64,000 nt of DNA. Source: Psychrobacter sp. Choline-02u-9. GTDB taxonomy: Bacteria; Pseudomonadota; Gammaproteobacteria; Pseudomonadales; Moraxellaceae. The translations under genes were made by a program, and so were the position numbers. Location of the stretch: contig NZ_PJBF01000050.1 of NCBI RefSeq assembly GCF_002836505.1, positions 1 to 64,000 of the forward strand, written 5' to 3'. The notes beneath the pieces were generated by a model. It searched no databases. It saw only the letters and a program-made list of their open reading frames with translations, and was not told the origin of the DNA. This document shows positions 60,406 to 64,000 of this stretch, in pieces (within the stretch, counting starts at the first letter, position 1; every line of letters begins with the position of its first letter).

Positions 60406-61161
60406 TTAAGGCAACATCAGCTCTGCGCTAATGGGCAGATGATCTGATAGCGATGACCAAGGTTTTCCAGTGTGTACCCAAGCATCCTTCACAAGCAAAT
60501 TGCGCACATAGATACGATCTAAGCTGAGTACTGGCAGTTTTGCGGGAAAGGTTGGCAACAGCTTGCCATGACAATGTTTGAACGCTTCTATCATACCGAG
60601 ATCTGATGCCAGTTTGTCACAAGACATCTTTTTCCAATCATTAAAATCGCCTGCTAAGATAAGTGGTTGATCTGGCGCAATCTCATTTCGCACATAATCA
60701 CTAATCGCTTGATACTGCTTGATACGATCACGCTCAAACAAGTTCAAATGTGCACACAATACGACAACAGGCATCTCCCAACCGATAGGCTGTACCTCAC
60801 AGTGCAAGACACCGCGCTGCTCAAGCTTATTAACCGTAATATTTACATTGTGTTTGGGGTCTAGCGGAAAGCGGCTCAATACTGCATTGCCGTGATGGCC
60901 GTTTTCGTACTCTGAGTTTTTACCATAACTGTTTTGTAGATCTAAAAATTCGCCAAACCATTCATGCTGAGACTGATCTGGGTACTCGTTATACTGCATA
61001 TTGCGTTTAAGGTTTTGGCCTTGCACTTCTTGCAAACACAAGACGTCTGAACCGACAGACTCTAGCGCCTGAGCAATACCTTGCATCTTCACTTGGCGAT
61101 TCAGCGGTGACATTCCTTTGTGGATATTGTAGCTGGTTAAAACAAAAGAGGTGGTAGTCAT
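60406..61161 (-). CDS. Endonuclease/exonuclease/phosphatase family protein
   Basis: 251 residues with the EEP fold motifs: SYNIHKGMSPL, DVLCLQEVQGQN (Glu metal ligand), HHGNAVLSRFP, VVLCAHLNLF, LAGDFNDWKKM and SDHLPISAEL. Resembles YbhP-like proteins. No signal peptide, so cytoplasmic. Substrate (nucleic acid or phosphoester) not known. Confidence 0.85.
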   Translation of the reverse strand: MTTTSFVLTSYNIHKGMSPLNRQVKMQGIAQALESVGSDVLCLQEVQGQNLKRNMQYNEYPDQSQHEWFGEFLDLQNSYGKNSEYENGHHGNAVLSRFPLDPKHNVNITVNKLEQRGVLHCEVQPIGWEMPVVVLCAHLNLFERDRIKQYQAISDYVRNEIAPDQPLILAGDFNDWKKMSCDKLASDLGMIEAFKHCHGKLLPTFPAKLPVLSLDRIYVRNLLVKDAWVHTGKPWSSLSDHLPISAELMLP

Positions 61162-61250
61162 AGTTTGGTTAGTTGTACGCTCATTATTTATGGAGTAAAG
61201 ATCAATAGCTCAGCTACGACAACACCCATAGTGATGGTAATGACAGACAT

Positions 61251-61284
61251 AAAAAGAGCACTGGCTCATACTGAACCAATGCTC
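61251..61284 (-). terminator. Intrinsic terminator downstream of the baeRF gene
   Basis: The minus-strand stem pairs 13 bp with two or three G-U pairs (61256-61268 with 61272-61284), a three-base loop, followed by TTTTT. It ends the baeRF transcript about 115 nt after its stop. Confidence 0.75.
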
Positions 61285-61308
61285 CCATATTACACCTATG
61301 TATTATTA

Positions 61309-61368
61309 ATGGCTAATTCATAAATGGCTGATTCATAAATGGCTGATTCATAAATGGCTGATTCATAA
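61309..61368. repeat. 15-bp tandem repeat in the baeRF 3' untranslated region
   Basis: Four copies of ATGGCTGATTCATAA; the first (61309-61323) has one change, the other three are identical. Copies lie between the baeRF stop at 61400 and its terminator. Confidence 0.95.
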
Positions 61369-61399
61369 ATGAACATCGCGTATAGGTGTCATCGTCAGA

Positions 61400-62512
61400 T
61401 TAGTATCGAGTTACTAACGCTATTGGTTGATCTTCGCCCATGATGTCTTGTGGCATAAATACAGCTTCGCCGCCATTATGAATGACGTGTTCGATGATTT
61501 CACCGATTGCATCATCTGTGATGCCTTCCGTAGTCGCATCATTGGTAGGGCTTAACGTTTGTGCTTTTTCGTCAATTTTAGCGGATTGTATATAGCCACG
61601 GCGTACATAAAGCGTCTCGCCAGCCCCTTGGAAGGCGCTGCGATATACTTCCTGCAAATCCGTCTGCAACATATTCGCACCGCGAGCTTTATCAATTTCA
61701 CCTAAGGCAGCTTTGTGCAGCGATGTGCGATACTCTTCTACAGCTTCTTGCACACTATCTACGATATGCTGAGCACTACCATCTTCTAGATTGGTCGCAT
61801 TCGATACTGTAGCGATGATATTGTCTGGACGATCACAGATTTCTTTATAGTAGCCAATATTTTTTGCATCACCAACTATAACAAGAGGCATTTTATGCTC
61901 GCCCCACAATTCTTGGACACTTTTATCAACTTGGTTAAAGAATTCTTTTAAGTGACTGCTTTCGTTGTTTGATGAACGATCTGAGCCACCGTCGCCTGTT
62001 GTGTATAGTCCGTTGTTTTCGACAGGGAACTGAATGTTCTCCATGTTGTTTTGTGCATCGTCATCTTTATCGAATTCTCTCACGACGCGGTCATTAGATG
62101 CTTCAATCAAACGCGCATTGTCACGGGTTAAGACCACCGTATAATAATGAACCGCACTTGCCATATCACGGACCAAGTCACGCGTAGCAAATCTATCTGA
62201 AATCACAACGCGCTCTGTCGTATCAATTGGCATACGGATGACTTGCACATCATCTGTACTAGCAAATATAGCCAACGTATCGAGGTTATAATTGTGATTG
62301 AGCTCATTTATTTTATTTTGAATATTATCTAGAATGGTAGTCGCTGTGCGTTTATCGTACTCTTTCGTCAAACGATCTTCGGCAACTTTCAATTGATTTT
62401 TTAGAGCGATAGGATCTTGCTCATTAGCTGGATGTTCACGATGCGTTTTAACAAAGATACTTACTGCAGGGTTAGCTTTAATCTCACGTAAACTTTTAAG
62501 AGTCGCTTTCAT
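61400..62512 (-). CDS. Bacterial archaeo-eukaryotic release factor (eRF1-like) family protein
   Basis: 370 residues. SIFVKTHREHPANEQDPIAL with LKNQLKVAEDRL matches the start of the baeRF family 3 group, eRF1-related proteins in bacteria. VVISDRFATRDLVRD and the middle YYTVVLTRDNARLIEAS fit, and a Ser/Asn-rich stretch (GDGGSDRSSNNESS) replaces a GGQ loop; no GGQ is present. The C-terminal domain ends in NGGEAVFMPQDIMG. Proposed ribosome-linked role is family-level inference. AAGGAG precedes the ATG. Confidence 0.78.
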   Translation of the reverse strand: MKATLKSLREIKANPAVSIFVKTHREHPANEQDPIALKNQLKVAEDRLTKEYDKRTATTILDNIQNKINELNHNYNLDTLAIFASTDDVQVIRMPIDTTERVVISDRFATRDLVRDMASAVHYYTVVLTRDNARLIEASNDRVVREFDKDDDAQNNMENIQFPVENNGLYTTGDGGSDRSSNNESSHLKEFFNQVDKSVQELWGEHKMPLVIVGDAKNIGYYKEICDRPDNIIATVSNATNLEDGSAQHIVDSVQEAVEEYRTSLHKAALGEIDKARGANMLQTDLQEVYRSAFQGAGETLYVRRGYIQSAKIDEKAQTLSPTNDATTEGITDDAIGEIIEHVIHNGGEAVFMPQDIMGEDQPIALVTRY

Positions 62513-63002
62513 ATATTGCTCCTTGTTTTATTATCGTTCATTTTTAACTTTATGTATCTCTTCACTCATATACTGTTATAAGTGTAGAGATTTCTATCCG
62601 TGTTCTTCTTGCATCCTGTCGATGCATAATATTTAAATTCCATTATCTTGATGCTAACAGCTATACCCCACTCCCTGTAGGGTTAATTTGCAAGCAAATG
62701 ATAGCGCTTTGTAAGTAGAGCACTCTATATTGTTAAAGGAATGCCTTAACGAGCATAACTATATATTCGGACAATTATCTTGAAAAGTTGAATCTAAGTA
62801 CCAGAATCTCGAGATTTACTTTCGGATTGCTAGCACTGCTTTACTCACTTGAATCGTATAAAAGTGCTTAGGTTGTATTTTTACCAAACGAACCCATCTT
62901 TTATATAATCTATATATAAAATAAGAACACACTGTATATTTCAATAGTAGCCAGACTTTTCTCATTTTGATTAATAATAATTCATTGATATCGGATACCT
63001 AT
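62513..63002. other. Intergenic region between baeRF and prlC
   Basis: About 490 AT-rich bases between divergent genes, with no gene found. A short GC-richer patch near 62668-62690 (CCACTCCCTGTAGGG) has weak self-pairing. Promoters for both genes should be here. Confidence 0.4.
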
Positions 63003-64000
63003 ATGACACCTTCTCCTTTAGATTTACGCCTTGTCGATTTTACCGACACTGCACCACATACGTTACAGAACCAAGTGATTGATGCTATTGACGCTGCCAA
63101 TGCTTTTTTAGATACCTTAACCGCGATAGAAAGCGACAGTGCTGAAAAAGCAAGTGCTGAACAAGCTTTAGCAGATGTGATGAGCTTTGACCATATCAAT
63201 TTGGCATTAGATCGTAGCTGGGGTATTTTGTCGCATCTCAATAGCGTGATGAGCAATGATGAGATTCGTCATGTTCACCATGAGCTGCTACCAAAACTAT
63301 CTGCTTACGGTACGCGAGTTGGACAGCATCAGCCTTTGTTTAATCGCTATCAAACTATCGTCAATGACACAGATTTCTTTGCTACGTTAGAGCCTGCTCG
63401 TGCACGTGCAATCGAACTGGCATTACGTAGTTTTGAGTTATCAGGCGTTGCATTACCTCAAGCTGAGCAAGAAAAATTTGCTGCTATCCAAAGCGAGTTA
63501 TCTACCCTGTCTGCAACCTTTTCGGACAATATCTTGGATGCGACGCAAGCATTTGCTCTGCCTTTAGAAGACTCCCAATTAAAGGGTCTAACAGAGAGCG
63601 GTCTGGCACTATTGGCAGATGCAGGCGAGCAATACAAAGCGCGTGAGCTTGCTAGCGGTGCTCTTAGCCAAGCCGATATAGATGCACTTCCTACTCCTTA
63701 CTATGTGGCCAGTTTAAATATTCCTGTATATCTAGCGATCATGACTCATGCGGACGATCGTAGTCTACGTGAGACGCTTTATCGTGCTTACGTTACGCGC
63801 GCCTCTGAATTTGATACGCATACCAATGCAAAAGGCAACTCATTAAATAACGCTGACAATATGAGTCAAATCCTCTCATTACGTGAGCAAAAAGCCAAGC
63901 TACTTGGTTTTACAAATTATGCTGAAGTATCGCTATCGACCAAGATGGCAGATAGCGTCTTAGAAGTTGAAACATTCTTACGTGACTTAGCAACGCAAGC
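63003..64000 (+). CDS. prlC: Oligopeptidase A, M3 metallopeptidase (partial, C-terminus outside window)
   Basis: The frame is open from the ATG at 63003 to the window edge (332 codons). The N-terminal helical M3 domain is clear: FDHINLALDRSWGILSHLNS, ALRSFELSGVALP, SATFSDNILDATQAF and LREQKAKLLGFTNYAEVSL. The zinc motif HEFGH lies beyond the window. The family degrades short peptides, including signal-peptide fragments, in the cytoplasm. The upstream ribosome site is weak. Confidence 0.92.
   Translation, partial: MTPSPLDLRLVDFTDTAPHTLQNQVIDAIDAANAFLDTLTAIESDSAEKASAEQALADVMSFDHINLALDRSWGILSHLNSVMSNDEIRHVHHELLPKLSAYGTRVGQHQPLFNRYQTIVNDTDFFATLEPARARAIELALRSFELSGVALPQAEQEKFAAIQSELSTLSATFSDNILDATQAFALPLEDSQLKGLTESGLALLADAGEQYKARELASGALSQADIDALPTPYYVASLNIPVYLAIMTHADDRSLRETLYRAYVTRASEFDTHTNAKGNSLNNADNMSQILSLREQKAKLLGFTNYAEVSLSTKMADSVLEVETFLRDLATQ

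Noticed and set aside
62999..63256. Minus-strand frame at the prlC start
   Set aside because: It is antisense to clearly coding prlC.

Overview
The window looks like chromosome of a gammaproteobacterium of the Moraxellaceae, most likely Psychrobacter. Three things suggest this: the gltA / sdhCDAB / sucAB-lpd-sucCD cluster, the argH–algZ–algR–hemC–hemD–hemX order shared with pseudomonads, and moderate-to-low GC with highly acidic, Gln/Asn-rich proteins. The genus call is inference from gene content and protein style, because no rRNA is present. No tRNA, rRNA, CRISPR array, insertion sequence or phage gene was recognised.

Layout. (1) 1-12325, minus strand: a tightly packed, AT-rich surface-polysaccharide operon for CMP-pseudaminic acid. 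It holds pseB, pseC, pseF, an ATP-grasp ligase, an SDR, pseI, a very large putative glycosyltransferase, pseG, an alpha/beta-hydrolase–TPR fusion and a sugar nucleotidyltransferase cut by the window edge. Most junctions overlap by 1-8 bp. No pseH acetyltransferase is visible. galE precedes it. (2) 13680-29137: the TCA-cycle block sucDC, lpd, sucBA, sdhBADC (all minus), with gltA divergent. The gaps between its genes are unusually long and several hold strong hairpins. (3) 29270-34826: a lipoprotein, an HExxH protein, rarA, a ribB with a degenerate RibA half, and a thioesterase. (4) 34879-42050: hemX, hemD, hemC, algR, algZ and divergent argH. (5) 42367-48056: yggX and the phosphate block phoU-pstB-pstA-pstC-pstS behind a clear Pho box. 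(6) 48263-50605: a TPP riboswitch and thiC. (7) 50790-64000: a degenerate 5'-nucleotidase-like lipoprotein, a class I aldolase, a DMT permease, an ABC exporter, an alpha/beta hydrolase, an AlkB dioxygenase, EcsC-like, MDR oxidoreductase, EEP and baeRF-like proteins, and the 5' part of prlC.

How the genes work together. PseB, C, G, I and F would convert UDP-GlcNAc to CMP-pseudaminic acid, and the large GT-B-like protein is a candidate transferase. The TCA block covers citrate synthase, 2-oxoglutarate dehydrogenase, succinyl-CoA synthetase and succinate dehydrogenase. The Pho box and pst-phoU genes form a phosphate-starvation unit. hemC/D/X serve tetrapyrrole synthesis.

The most striking hidden signal is a perfect 16-bp parS palindrome (ParB-binding centromere site) at 57759-57774, inside the alkB reading frame. 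Other points of note are the missing pseH with an ATP-grasp/SDR pair in the Pse operon, the metal-ligand-less nucleotidase-like lipoprotein, structured spacers in the TCA block, and short tandem repeats upstream of ribB and downstream of the baeRF gene.
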